The position numbers and the translations under genes are program-made. A DNA stretch of 64,000 bases from Sporosarcina sp. FSL K6-3457 (GTDB lineage: Bacteria > Bacillota > Bacilli > Bacillales_A > Planococcaceae): positions 4,047,501-4,111,500 of the forward strand of contig NZ_JBBOWX010000001.1 in assembly GCF_038007285.1 (NCBI RefSeq), in the 5' to 3' direction. Of the stretch, positions 42,493-51,599 are shown one piece after another. The notes below the pieces were generated by a model, which had not been told where the DNA came from, did not search any database, and saw only the letters and a list, made by a program, of their open reading frames with translations. Numbering within the stretch: position 1 is the first letter of the stretch; each line of letters opens with the position of its first letter.

Positions 42493-43832
42493 AAAAGCTA
42501 AAGAATTCTTTACTACTCCAATATTTGTTGATTATTCTGCTAGCAACGACGATTATCCCTATCGCTATTCCGGTTTTGTCGATTGTTTTTTACAACATCG
42601 CCAATCCAGAAGAGTCGCCCGATCGTTATTATAATGGAACAGATTTAGAAAATATGTGGCACCAGACAGCCAAAGGGCTAGCAGGTGCTTCCGATGAGCA
42701 AATCCATAGTAAACTGAAGGAACTAAAAAGCATTTATCAAGAATCGTCCATCTATTGGGTCGATAGCACGGGACAAACGAGAGATAAATTTCCGGAGTCC
42801 TTATCGGTACCGGATCAGTGGTCAGCCTCCTTTGCAATTGACTTTATAAAGAAAAATCGTGGCTATACGATTGATCCATTTACTGCAGTTGCATTTATAG
42901 GCAACAACCCTAATGATGGATTTATGGTTTTACAACTACCACGCTCAGATATGACTAATCCAAATAGCCTAGCGGTCCAAAGCTACTATTATATTTTCCC
43001 TATCGCCCTTTTATTGTTATTCATTCTTTTTATAATCATTTCTATGCTCTTCTTTTATCGGATTCGAAAAAGGCTTCTTCATTTACAAGAGGTGATGGCA
43101 GCACCTGAGGCAAATGGAATCCCATCAACCATCGAGGTGACAAAGGAAGACGAGATCGGACGCCTTGGCCAGTCCTTCAATCGTATGATTCACGAGTTAG
43201 AAAGCAGTCGAGAACGTGAGCAGGAGGAAGAAAAACTTAGAAAAGAGCTCATTGCGAATTTATCGCATGATTTACGAACGCCACTGACGACGATTCGCGG
43301 ACATGCCTATCGCTTAAAGAAAGAGCCACTTAGTAGCAAAGGACAGGAGTCTGTAGACTTTATCGATGAAAAAGTAAGTTATATGGGAGAGCTTATCGAG
43401 AATTTACTCTCCTATACACTGTTGTCGACTGGGAAATATCCTTATTATCCAGAGAATGTCGATATCAATCGGCTCATTCGAACTTCCTTCGCTGCATGGT
43501 ATCCTATTTTTGAGAATCTTCAGTTTGATATCCAATTGGACATTCCTGAGAAACAATTAACTTGGGAAGTGGATCCTCAAATGTTTCATCGGGTATTGGA
43601 TAACTTCTTTCAAAATATTTATCGGCATGCGAAAAGTGGACAGTTTGTAGCCGTACGAATCGACAATGATACGATTATCATTGAAGATCATGGGCCTGGC
43701 ATGAAAGCAAAATCGAACGAGCAAGGCATTGGCGTTGGTCTTTCTGTTGTTTCTCTTATGCTAAAGGAAATGCAGCTCGATTGGACGATTGAAACGGGTG
43801 AACAGGGGACGAGGATGATTATCAAAAAGTAA
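42489..43832 (+). CDS. Sensor histidine kinase
   Basis: A 447-residue kinase. Two membrane helices (about 9-33 and 168-192) bracket an extracytoplasmic domain of ~130 residues, then HAMP (TKEDEIGRLGQSFNRMIHEL), the phospho-acceptor box LIANLSHDLRTPLTTIRGH and an ATPase domain with QMFHRVLDNFFQNIYRHAKS, EDHGPGM and GIGVGLSVVSLM. The extracellular size suits direct ligand sensing, unlike the short-loop BceS kinases. The stop is followed by a 21-bp-repeat element, then the exporter genes. Confidence 0.92.
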   Translation: MKKLKNSLLLQYLLIILLATTIIPIAIPVLSIVFYNIANPEESPDRYYNGTDLENMWHQTAKGLAGASDEQIHSKLKELKSIYQESSIYWVDSTGQTRDKFPESLSVPDQWSASFAIDFIKKNRGYTIDPFTAVAFIGNNPNDGFMVLQLPRSDMTNPNSLAVQSYYYIFPIALLLLFILFIIISMLFFYRIRKRLLHLQEVMAAPEANGIPSTIEVTKEDEIGRLGQSFNRMIHELESSREREQEEEKLRKELIANLSHDLRTPLTTIRGHAYRLKKEPLSSKGQESVDFIDEKVSYMGELIENLLSYTLLSTGKYPYYPENVDINRLIRTSFAAWYPIFENLQFDIQLDIPEKQLTWEVDPQMFHRVLDNFFQNIYRHAKSGQFVAVRIDNDTIIIEDHGPGMKAKSNEQGIGVGLSVVSLMLKEMQLDWTIETGEQGTRMIIKK

Positions 43833-43836
43833 ACAG

Positions 43837-44052
43837 GATGCTTCTCTACTTCGTTGAGTCAAAGGTCCTAAAATTATCGATAACTCTGTCCAATTGATCG
43901 ATAATCTTTGGTAATTAATCGATAACGGCTTCGAAATGATCGATAACTCTCGGCAATTGATTGATAAGTTTCCAATCGTGCTTGTCGAGGGGGAGAAAAA
44001 TAGGGTTGTCCAAAAAGTTAGTGAAACTAACCTATTGGACAACCTTTTATTC
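43837..44052. repeat. Conserved intergenic element with 21-bp repeats, copy 2
   Basis: The left flank CTACTTCGTTGAGTCAAAGG, five 21-bp units of the AATTGATCGATAACT type, the right flank GATAAGTTTCCA...TGCTTGTCG, then a hairpin with TTGTCCAA and TTGGACAA around AAAGTTAGTGAAACTAACC. It follows the kinase gene and separates it from the exporter operon, where the hairpin can act as terminator. Confidence 0.9.
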
Positions 44053-44130
44053 ATTTTTAAACGAATTTTAAACTTCACCCTCCCATCGTTTTAACCTTCG
44101 AGCGGTAGGATTGTAAGTGAGGTGAGGAGA

Positions 44131-45045
44131 ATGAGTGAGTTCATTATTGAAACGAAGAAGTTAACGAAGAAATTTGGTTCAAGGAGAGTAGTCAACCATG
44201 TGGATTTACAAGTAAAGAAAGGTGAGATTTATGGCTTTCTAGGACCCAATGGCGCGGGAAAAACGACGACCATTCGAATGCTTTTAGGGCTTGCACGACC
44301 AACGCAAGGTTCGATTCAGATTTTTGGCAAGGATATACGAAAAGATAAGCTGTCCATCTTAAGTAAAGTGGGATCACTTGTCGAATATCCTTCTTACTAC
44401 GGGCATTTAACAGCCTATGAGAATTTGGAAGCTGTTCGTATTTTATTGGACGCACCGAAATCTAGAATTGAAGAAGTTTTGTCAATCGTCCGTCTGACAA
44501 AGGATGCGAAACGACCTGTAAAGGGATTTTCTTTAGGCATGAAGCAGCGGCTTGGTATTGCGACTGCCTTACTTGGCAATCCCGAATTACTCATTTTAGA
44601 TGAACCGACGAACGGACTTGATCCATCTGGCATTATCGAAATTCGTGAGCTGATTAAAAGTATGCCAAAGGAGCATGGCATCACAATTGTTGTATCCAGT
44701 CATCTCCTGTCAGAAATTGACCAAATGGCGACACAGGTAGGCATTATCTCAAAGGGTCAAATGATTTTTCAAGATTCCATTTCGACACTCCGAGCACAAT
44801 CTACCAGCAAAATTAACGTAACGGTTAATAATGCGGAGTCCGCTTGGAAGACATTATTAACGCATGGCTACAAGACAGATTTTATTCAAAACAAGCTGGT
44901 TATTGAAAATTGTGCAGATCAAAATGTTGCTGAAATTGTGAAATCCCTTGTTCAAAACGACTATTCCATTTACAGAGTGGAAGAAGAGCGTAAATCATTA
45001 GAAGAAATCTTTTTGGAGCTAACAGGTCAGGAGGGCGGATTGTGA
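44131..45045 (+). CDS. ABC ATPase, BcrA/LanF-type (lantibiotic or bacitracin protection)
   Basis: A 304-residue ATPase with Walker A GFLGPNGAGKTTTIRM (about 35-50), Q-loop VGSLVEYPSYYGHLTAYENL (the EYPSFY-type Q-loop is typical of LanF/BcrA proteins), signature KGFSLGMKQRL, Walker B LLILDEPTNGLDP and H-loop SSHLL. The last ~85 residues form the accessory domain. The ATG at 44131 follows GAGGTGAGGAG. It is coupled to two short permeases, so the complex is a self-protection or resistance exporter of the LanFEG type. Confidence 0.9.
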   Translation: MSEFIIETKKLTKKFGSRRVVNHVDLQVKKGEIYGFLGPNGAGKTTTIRMLLGLARPTQGSIQIFGKDIRKDKLSILSKVGSLVEYPSYYGHLTAYENLEAVRILLDAPKSRIEEVLSIVRLTKDAKRPVKGFSLGMKQRLGIATALLGNPELLILDEPTNGLDPSGIIEIRELIKSMPKEHGITIVVSSHLLSEIDQMATQVGIISKGQMIFQDSISTLRAQSTSKINVTVNNAESAWKTLLTHGYKTDFIQNKLVIENCADQNVAEIVKSLVQNDYSIYRVEEERKSLEEIFLELTGQEGGL

Positions 45046-45758
45046 TGATGACGCGAGTTATGGCCTCTGAATTCCTGAAAATCAGGCGGAAAATGATTCT
45101 TTTTCTCGTCTTCCTTGGCCCGATTGGCGTCGTTAGCTTAGAGGCCGTCAACTTCGGGCTTCGATACGATTGGCTTACTGGCATTTACAAGGAGGATTTA
45201 TGGGGAGGGTTGATTAGCGAAGTTACGATGCTATCGATTCCCACGATTCTCATTGGATTGACGATCCTTACCTCAATGATCGCCAACATTGAGCATCAGA
45301 CAAATGCCTGGAAGCAACTACTTGCATTGCCCATTTCGAAGACGAAGGTATTTACGGGGAAAGTGCTGCTATCCCTGTTATTGCTGTTAACGGCTTGTTT
45401 ACTATTAGCAGGCGGTACGATTTTACTCGGCTTGCTATTGAAATTCGGAACGGATATACCGTTTCTTTTGTTACTGAAGATGTGTTTCTTTCCATCTCTT
45501 GCTGCCCTGCCATTGATCATTTTACAAATTTGGCTTGCCATTACACTAAAAAACCAAGCGATTCCATTAACCGCTGGGATTATCGGGACGATTGTAGGAA
45601 TGTATGCGATGAATTTTCCCGATTGGGTTCCATGGAAATGGCCACTGTTGCTTAACGAATGGGAGCAACCCATCTATTCTGTTTTAGCCGGTCTCGTCGT
45701 TGGATCACTTCTCTATTTCATGAGCCTTATAGATTTTAATCGAAGAGAGGTGAAATAA
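45045..45758 (+). CDS. ABC permease, LanE/MutE-like
   Basis: A 237-residue, six-helix permease. It begins MTRVMASEFLKIRRKMILFL, then NIEHQTNAWKQLLALPISKTKVFTGK (about 84-109), the E-H-x-x-x-x-W-K-x-x-L-x-L-P motif of lantibiotic-immunity permeases. It overlaps the ATPase stop and the next permease start. No lantibiotic biosynthesis genes are within the window, so this may protect against foreign peptides. Confidence 0.85.
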   Translation: MMTRVMASEFLKIRRKMILFLVFLGPIGVVSLEAVNFGLRYDWLTGIYKEDLWGGLISEVTMLSIPTILIGLTILTSMIANIEHQTNAWKQLLALPISKTKVFTGKVLLSLLLLLTACLLLAGGTILLGLLLKFGTDIPFLLLLKMCFFPSLAALPLIILQIWLAITLKNQAIPLTAGIIGTIVGMYAMNFPDWVPWKWPLLLNEWEQPIYSVLAGLVVGSLLYFMSLIDFNRREVK

Positions 45759-46483
45759 TGGGGAGATTATTTCGTTCTGAATTTCTAAAATTACGTAAGT
45801 CTTCCATTTGGCTACTGATTTTTGTAAGCCCCATTTTATCATTGTTATTAGGTCTAAGTGAAGTAGGTGAATTGGAACAAAACCAGTGGACGGCTACACT
45901 AAGCATGATAACGATTAGCCATGCCATTTTCTTTTTACCGTTATTAACAGGAGTCTTTTCAAGCTTTATTTGTCGATATGAGCATGTCGGCGGAGGTTGG
46001 AAGCAACTGCTGTCCCTACCCGTTTCTAGACGACAGGTATACATCGTAAAAATCCTGATTGTTTGTCTACTTATCGCCTTAACACAACTGTTGTTTATTA
46101 GCGGATTGTTCCTGATTGGTTGGATGAAAGACTACTCTACTGCTATTCCATGGGGGATTATTCTCTCAAGTGTGTTTGGCGGATGGCTAGCGTGCCTGCC
46201 GTTAATCGCTTTACAAATATTTGTGTCCGTTGCATGGTCAAGCTTCGCCGCACCGCTTGCTGTCAATGTCATTTTTACGATGCCGAATATGCTGATCGTT
46301 AATTCTGCAACGTTTGGCCCTTTTTATCCTTGGGCACAGCCATTCTTAATGATGATGCCGAATTCAAGTGAAAATTTTGGCGCATTAAATGCTTCGACCG
46401 AAACACTATTCATCGTTATTTTGGGGAGCCTTCTACTATTTTTAAGCTCTGGGCTTAGTTATTTTATGAGAAAGGAAATATGA
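45758..46483 (+). CDS. ABC permease, LanG/MutG-like
   Basis: A 241-residue, six-helix permease. It begins MGRLFRSEFLKLRKSSIWLL and has RYEHVGGGWKQLLSLPVSRRQVYIVK (about 72-97), matching the same motif as its partner, so the two probably form a heterodimeric channel. The start shares a base with the preceding stop (TAATG). A terminator lies directly after the stop. Confidence 0.85.
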   Translation: MGRLFRSEFLKLRKSSIWLLIFVSPILSLLLGLSEVGELEQNQWTATLSMITISHAIFFLPLLTGVFSSFICRYEHVGGGWKQLLSLPVSRRQVYIVKILIVCLLIALTQLLFISGLFLIGWMKDYSTAIPWGIILSSVFGGWLACLPLIALQIFVSVAWSSFAAPLAVNVIFTMPNMLIVNSATFGPFYPWAQPFLMMMPNSSENFGALNASTETLFIVILGSLLLFLSSGLSYFMRKEI

Positions 46484-46521
46484 AAAACGCTCCACTCGAC
46501 TATACCCGAGTGGAGCATTTT
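46484..46521. terminator. Terminator between convergent exporters (repeated at 54886)
   Basis: Arms GCTCCACTCG and CGAGTGGAGC with A-run before and T-run after. It closes the LanFEG-like operon and the convergent ATPase gene. A nearly identical hairpin lies after agrA. Confidence 0.9.
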
Positions 46522-46528
46522 GACGCCC

Positions 46529-47395
46529 TTATTCAAAATGACTTAAATAAACATCTTCAAGATTCGGTTTAACCGTCTTAGACTGCCCAATCTCGGGTAG
46601 AACGTCACTCACTAAGCGTACGAAAATACCGTTCCGATCGCTCGTAATACTACTCACTCGATACTGGGATTGAATCGCCGGTAGTTCTTCTTCCGATACG
46701 CGCACTTCATAGACTTTCCCTTCCATCGCTTCAAGAATGCGGGCAGGCTCATCTTTGACGATAAGCTTCCCTTCCTTCAGCAGCAAAATTTCCTTAGCTA
46801 TGAATTCAATGTCAGATACAACATGCGTGGCAATCAGCACAATTTTATTCAACGCAATGGTCGATATGAAATTTCGAATCCGAATGCGTTCTTTCGGATC
46901 TAAGCCCGCAGTCGGCTCATCCAAAATTAAGACCTTAGGATCATTGAGCAAAGCTTGGGCAATCAAGATCCGTTGCTTCATACCACCAGAATACGCCCCT
47001 AGCTTCGTATCCGCATCCTCCGTCAAATTGACAATTGACAGCAGATGTTCAACTCGTTCTTTTGTTTGTTTGGCAGACAAGCCTTTTAACGCAGCGATAT
47101 ACCATAGAAATCGGCGACCCGTAAAATCATTGTAAATGCCTTGTTGCTGCGGCATATAGCCAAGAATATCACGATATTTTTTGCCTAGTTTCGCAATCGG
47201 TTGTCCGTTATAAGTGATATTGCCTTCACTCGGTTTGAAATGGTCCGTGATGATATTCATCAACGTTGATTTCCCTGCACCATTCGGGCCGAGAATACCG
47301 TAAATGCCTGGTGTCAATTCAACGCTAAACTGGTCAAGCGCCGTTTTCTTTCCTTTGTTATAGCGTTTTGTCACGTTCTGAATCGACAGCTCCAT
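46529..47395 (-). CDS. ABC ATPase of the agr-linked exporter
   Basis: A 288-residue ATPase: Walker A GILGPNGAGKSTLMN (about 33-47), Q-loop YMPQQQGIYNDFTGRRFL, signature YSGGMKQRI, Walker B VLILDEPTAGLDP, switch His in IATHVV. It is the last gene of a four-gene minus-strand set (secreted protein, lipoprotein, double permease, ATPase), 3 bases after the permease stop. It should power export by the 805-residue permease. Confidence 0.88.
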   Translation of the reverse strand: MELSIQNVTKRYNKGKKTALDQFSVELTPGIYGILGPNGAGKSTLMNIITDHFKPSEGNITYNGQPIAKLGKKYRDILGYMPQQQGIYNDFTGRRFLWYIAALKGLSAKQTKERVEHLLSIVNLTEDADTKLGAYSGGMKQRILIAQALLNDPKVLILDEPTAGLDPKERIRIRNFISTIALNKIVLIATHVVSDIEFIAKEILLLKEGKLIVKDEPARILEAMEGKVYEVRVSEEELPAIQSQYRVSSITSDRNGIFVRLVSDVLPEIGQSKTVKPNLEDVYLSHFE

Positions 47396-47398
47396 GTG

Positions 47399-49816
47399 TC
47401 AATCTCCCTTCTGCACCTGTCTATTAAATAATCGCCAAGCCGCCATTCCCGCACCTATACCAATCACAAGTAAGCACCCGGTATAAAGGAGTCCGATAGA
47501 GGTGGCATTCGTAGAATCCAAAACAAAAGGTGCCATGAATACACCATTAAAGGTAAAAAGGATAAGTTGATCAAATCCTAAATACGTTAATACCAATGGT
47601 ACGATAAGAATAGCCCCTTGTAGCAACAAACTAAGTGTTTGTTTTCGAACCAAAATAGATACTAATTGGCTCATATGAACAATCGCCAACACCCCGATAA
47701 CCTGCAGTACCCCTATCATGACTAGATATTCCTTAATCGTGATAAGCCAAGGCAGATCACGATAAAGTGATAGGCTTTGAATCGGAGCCGACCAATCCAT
47801 GACTGGGTAATACTGCTGGAGAACGATAAATTTAGGAATGTTTAGCAATGCTAACAAAACGAGTGCCGAACTGTATGCAATCATTAGCTTACGAACGAAT
47901 AACTTTCCTCTTCCAAAAAGTGTGGCTCGAAGCAAAATAATCTCATTGTTTTTATAATCGATTGTAAAGAGCGTACTGAGTAACATTCCTAACAATGCAG
48001 TATACAGAATCGCAATCATAATATCCCGCGACTGCCTATCAAATAATTCATCGCTCGTTATCTGGTTGATAAACTTTACATCTATTCCTGTACGATTCCG
48101 TATATCTAGTAAGCCAGCATACTGCAATGCAACAATACGAAATGCCTCTTCTCTATTTTTAAAGGCATTCCATTCCGTTTTTTTCAGATTATACGCATCC
48201 TCAGAAATAATTCCTGATGTGTAAGCGTCTTCTCCTTTCTGTTCTTCCAATCCTATTTCAATGAAGTGCAAGTCTTCTGATTCTATAAACTCTTTAGCCT
48301 TCCCATCAACAACTCCCGAAAGTTGCTTCATATACTCGTTATAATTCGATTCAGTCATCGTATAGCTGCGCCAAGCAGATTGAAGCATTTGCACAGATAA
48401 AATGACAGCTAACAGAAAGACAATCCAGCCTCTTCCCGAAATAAATAACTTATACCACTCATGCTGAATAAGAAAGTTGAATTTCCGTTGGCGGTAGAAC
48501 CACATACGAATACGATTGATTACGTTGCGAAATGGTATTTTAAAGGGTACTGACCATTGATGTGTATAAGCTATCGCGATTAAAACAAATAGGAATACAA
48601 TTGATAGACCACCAACAATGCTAGAAAGCATTATTCTAGAGACGGGATAACCGAACAAATTGATATTACGATAATCTGCAAATAGTTGAAATACATCTAG
48701 GAAGGCAACAGGATTTATGTATTTCAAGCTATTCATATAAGAAGCAGGGTGAATCTGCGTATAAAAGACAAAGCTTGTTCCCATGCATGCAAGTAGTAAC
48801 AAAAATACCGGAGTTGGGCGTCGGAATACCGAAAATAGCAGGACCATCAAGAGACCCAGCAATACGTTCACAAACGATTTTATGATGGTATATAACACCA
48901 GATACTCTTTTACCGTCACTAGTTGTATCCCCATCTTAAAGGCAGACATCGACTGAATATAGCGATTCACATCGCCAAATCCATACAACTTGTAGGCAAC
49001 AGCAAGCAAAGAGCCATAAAAGAGCAAGGACACCAGTACGGTGAATAGAACCATAACGATCAGCTTGACAATGACCGTTTCCATTCTCCCTTTTTTAGTC
49101 GATCTGATAAGACCCAGTAATCCTACTTCGCGTTCATAATAAAAAAGATAGAATGCAAGCATATAGGAAATCACCACCATGCAAAGATCAACTGGTGAAA
49201 AACGAGTACTAGAAACGAGTCCGTTTTCCAGGCCAATTTGGAGTTTAATCGATTCCAGCGGCTTATAATCCTTCAATGTTTGCAAAATATTACGGTAAGA
49301 AAAAGAATTCTCCTTTTGAAAGATAGAAACCGACAACAAATCTACTGCTTTCTCCTGCATCTCATTAAGAAAGCTTGGATGATCTTTAATGGCTTGAAAT
49401 TGAGCCCTCAATTCCTCATACAACAGCAAATCCTTAGACAGTAGCTCTTTGTCCTTTGCATAATCGCTTGCATTATAACGTTTAACGGCATCTGGATTCT
49501 CTCGCTTTTGTTCATCCAGCTTTTTCTTTAATTCTGGCACATGCTCTCCAAATAGCGCTTCCTTCGACATGAAACTATAAAAATTTAACTCATCAACAAG
49601 TATATTCGTCTGTTTCCATCCTTCTTCAGGGGTCAGATGCTGGTATTCAATTACCAGTCGATCTAATTCATCGATGACCGCAATTACATTCGAATGTTTT
49701 TTCCACTCCGTTTGCAGATATAGCCCACAGCTCGCTAGCAATAAAATACCAATCATTCCGAAAATAATTCGTTTCGTTCCTAATTTGAGGAGCTCGACAT
49801 AATATAACTTCCTCAT
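47399..49816 (-). CDS. Double-length ABC-2 permease of the agr-linked exporter
   Basis: An 805-residue membrane protein in two halves. Each has an N-terminal helix after a basic stretch (MRKLYYVELLKLGTKRIIFG; FLIQHEWYKLFISGRGWIVF at about 447), a charged extracytoplasmic domain (~180 and ~120 residues) and a bundle of five helices. It is the same fused layout as the protein at 6190-8718, with little obvious identity. It overlaps the lipoprotein gene by 4 bases. With its ATPase it forms a complete exporter or immunity transporter, by context linked to the secreted protein. Confidence 0.8.
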   Translation of the reverse strand: MRKLYYVELLKLGTKRIIFGMIGILLLASCGLYLQTEWKKHSNVIAVIDELDRLVIEYQHLTPEEGWKQTNILVDELNFYSFMSKEALFGEHVPELKKKLDEQKRENPDAVKRYNASDYAKDKELLSKDLLLYEELRAQFQAIKDHPSFLNEMQEKAVDLLSVSIFQKENSFSYRNILQTLKDYKPLESIKLQIGLENGLVSSTRFSPVDLCMVVISYMLAFYLFYYEREVGLLGLIRSTKKGRMETVIVKLIVMVLFTVLVSLLFYGSLLAVAYKLYGFGDVNRYIQSMSAFKMGIQLVTVKEYLVLYTIIKSFVNVLLGLLMVLLFSVFRRPTPVFLLLLACMGTSFVFYTQIHPASYMNSLKYINPVAFLDVFQLFADYRNINLFGYPVSRIMLSSIVGGLSIVFLFVLIAIAYTHQWSVPFKIPFRNVINRIRMWFYRQRKFNFLIQHEWYKLFISGRGWIVFLLAVILSVQMLQSAWRSYTMTESNYNEYMKQLSGVVDGKAKEFIESEDLHFIEIGLEEQKGEDAYTSGIISEDAYNLKKTEWNAFKNREEAFRIVALQYAGLLDIRNRTGIDVKFINQITSDELFDRQSRDIMIAILYTALLGMLLSTLFTIDYKNNEIILLRATLFGRGKLFVRKLMIAYSSALVLLALLNIPKFIVLQQYYPVMDWSAPIQSLSLYRDLPWLITIKEYLVMIGVLQVIGVLAIVHMSQLVSILVRKQTLSLLLQGAILIVPLVLTYLGFDQLILFTFNGVFMAPFVLDSTNATSIGLLYTGCLLVIGIGAGMAAWRLFNRQVQKGD

Positions 49817-51093
49817 TGCACATCAAAGGACCTTCCTTGATTATCAATGGGTGTTTCAAGCAACGTTTTGAACACAGCTGTCCCGTTCTTTATGTCATTT
49901 TTGTCTAAGTATTGAATAAAATCTTTTTTGTCTCCTGTCCCGCGAACAAACATATAATGCTCATCTCCCGGATAGATATCATCTGGCATGGATAGATGCG
50001 AGGTGTCCACAGTGTAATAAAGTTTTCCATCCTTATATATTTTCATTTCATCCGGAATAGTTGATTCCCCTGAATCAGCCAACCTCCGCAATTGGGCTTT
50101 TATGGGACGGACGTATATATAGTCATCATCCACAAAAACTTTCGAGATAATCGACGATGCTTGAATAGCTGTTTCTTGAATATGACTTCCATCCAAATCT
50201 GATGTGTAAATTTTTAATCCTCGTTTATCTGTAATATCTGAAGTTTTTGTTTCCCGGTTATTATAGTAATAATACCAATGGTAGAGTTTTTTGTTATGAA
50301 TGCCTTCGATATTCGGATACCCACCATCTTTCTGATCCCATAAGACAGATGTCTCTTCACTAGTCAAGTCATAGCGCATCACTTGGAACATGCCATTTCC
50401 TGGCCATTCTAGAAAGTACAGATGCGTACCATAAGGAACCAAACGTGAAATGCCTCCCTCCTTATTTGTACCTGCAAAAATGACTTCCGGTTCTTTGGTT
50501 ATCTTCCTAAGGGAGTGCCGTAGTATTTGGTAGATTAACGTTTTATCCTTGTCATAGTCTTCTACAATATAATAGAGGTAACCTCGATGAATAACTGCTT
50601 GTACTAGATTTGCATTTAAAAAAGTCCTTAATACCTCACGTTGGGTTCCATCAGGATCACGCTTGACTAACTCGTAAACCCCATTTTTAAATCCGTTTGT
50701 CGGATTTTCATTTTTGGCTCCGTAATTATATTCAATTGTATATAAATTCCCTTGGTAAAATTGAAACAAAGTAGAATTAGGTCGTAACGAAACAAATGCA
50801 TTACAGTTTTGAAAAGCATTCTCCTTCAAACACTCATTGTTAGGGCGATTGTCCAATAAAACTGGAGAAGTGCTGTCTTTGTCCATATAGTAAATATAAT
50901 TACCGTTTAATAGATAATATCCTTGGTCGCTAGGTGTGATTCCTCCTTGACTGGACTCTGGGTGGAAGTTATAAGGATAATCCGTTTCTTCAATGTATTC
51001 ATCGCCACCCAACGCCGAATCAGAATTACTGCAGCCAATTAGCAGGGCTAGTACTAGCGTTACATTTAAGAAAATAAAGCCAAGTCGTTTCAA
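49813..51093 (-). CDS. Lipoprotein, probable beta-propeller-like, unknown function
   Basis: A 426-residue protein with a lipoprotein signal (MKRLGFIFLNVTLVLALLIG ending in lipobox L-I-G-C at 18-21). The mature part has repeated Y-rich strands (GYYLLNGNYIYYMDKDSTSP, RGYLYYIVEDYDKDK, GTHLYFLEWPGNG, DDDYIYVRP), a pattern like DUF5050-type propellers found on cell surfaces. It is anchored outside the membrane. It lies between the secreted-protein gene and the exporter permease and may be a receptor, chaperone or immunity protein for the secreted product. No named family is certain. Confidence 0.7.
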   Translation of the reverse strand: MKRLGFIFLNVTLVLALLIGCSNSDSALGGDEYIEETDYPYNFHPESSQGGITPSDQGYYLLNGNYIYYMDKDSTSPVLLDNRPNNECLKENAFQNCNAFVSLRPNSTLFQFYQGNLYTIEYNYGAKNENPTNGFKNGVYELVKRDPDGTQREVLRTFLNANLVQAVIHRGYLYYIVEDYDKDKTLIYQILRHSLRKITKEPEVIFAGTNKEGGISRLVPYGTHLYFLEWPGNGMFQVMRYDLTSEETSVLWDQKDGGYPNIEGIHNKKLYHWYYYYNNRETKTSDITDKRGLKIYTSDLDGSHIQETAIQASSIISKVFVDDDYIYVRPIKAQLRRLADSGESTIPDEMKIYKDGKLYYTVDTSHLSMPDDIYPGDEHYMFVRGTGDKKDFIQYLDKNDIKNGTAVFKTLLETPIDNQGRSFDVQ

Positions 51094-51120
51094 TATGTAT
51101 TCCTCCTTTTTTAAAAAATA

Positions 51121-51165
51121 GGACTCTAAACAGGGATAAACTAATTTTATCCCTGCTTAAAGTCC
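51121..51165 (-). terminator. Hairpin attenuator between secreted-protein and lipoprotein genes
   Basis: Nested arms GGACT/AGTCC and CAGGGATAAA/TTTATCCCTG at 51121-51165. A partial stop here would leave the secreted protein expressed more strongly than the exporter genes downstream. Confidence 0.65.
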
Positions 51166-51206
51166 AGATTAAATTGAAAAGCAGACACTGCTAGTCTCCA
51201 AACAAG

Positions 51207-51599
51207 TTAATAGTTTACAGCTGTATTCCTTGTCCATATATTTCCTAATGTCCAAGTGTGAACGGCATTGGCTCGAACAGAGGTTGAACCAAACTCAATT
51301 GGGTCTAAAAAAGCACTAACACCTGTTTTAAATCCACTATCCGAACCACTAATTGATTTCTCCCTCGTTGTTCCTGCTATTCCATATGTGTAAGTAAGAT
51401 CCACCCTCATATAAACTGATTCAGAAGCGCTTGTACTTGCTGATGCATGATTTGCCCCTATATTCACCAATCCATAGAGATTAACGCCGTTCACCGTATC
51501 GCTAACACTAGAATTAGCAAATGCTGAGTTTGGAACAACAAGGAAAATAGAAGCCACCAACGTTATTATAAATGTAAAAAGTTTTTTTCTGGTTTTCAT
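51207..51599 (-). CDS. Small secreted protein of unknown function
   Basis: A 130-residue protein with a clear Sec signal (MKTRKKLFTFIITLVASIFL then VVPNSAFA, cleavage after A28). The mature ~102 residues are rich in Ser, Ala, Thr and Gly, lack Cys, and end in an aromatic stretch (AVHTWTLGNIWTRNTAVNY). Size, export, hairpin after the gene and the lipoprotein/exporter genes behind it resemble lactococcin-972-type bacteriocin loci, but I see no convincing sequence match. RBS GGGAGGAAT precedes ATG. It is divergent from agrB, which suggests control by AgrA. Confidence 0.75.
   Translation of the reverse strand: MKTRKKLFTFIITLVASIFLVVPNSAFANSSVSDTVNGVNLYGLVNIGANHASASTSASESVYMRVDLTYTYGIAGTTREKSISGSDSGFKTGVSAFLDPIEFGSTSVRANAVHTWTLGNIWTRNTAVNY

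Noticed and set aside
43761..44078. 105-codon repetitive ORF on the minus strand over the second 21-bp element
   Set aside because: Same cause as above, and it overlaps the histidine kinase end.
51207..51599. Lactococcin 972 itself
   Set aside because: Only the gene layout is similar; the mature sequence shows no convincing match, so I call it a secreted protein of unknown function.
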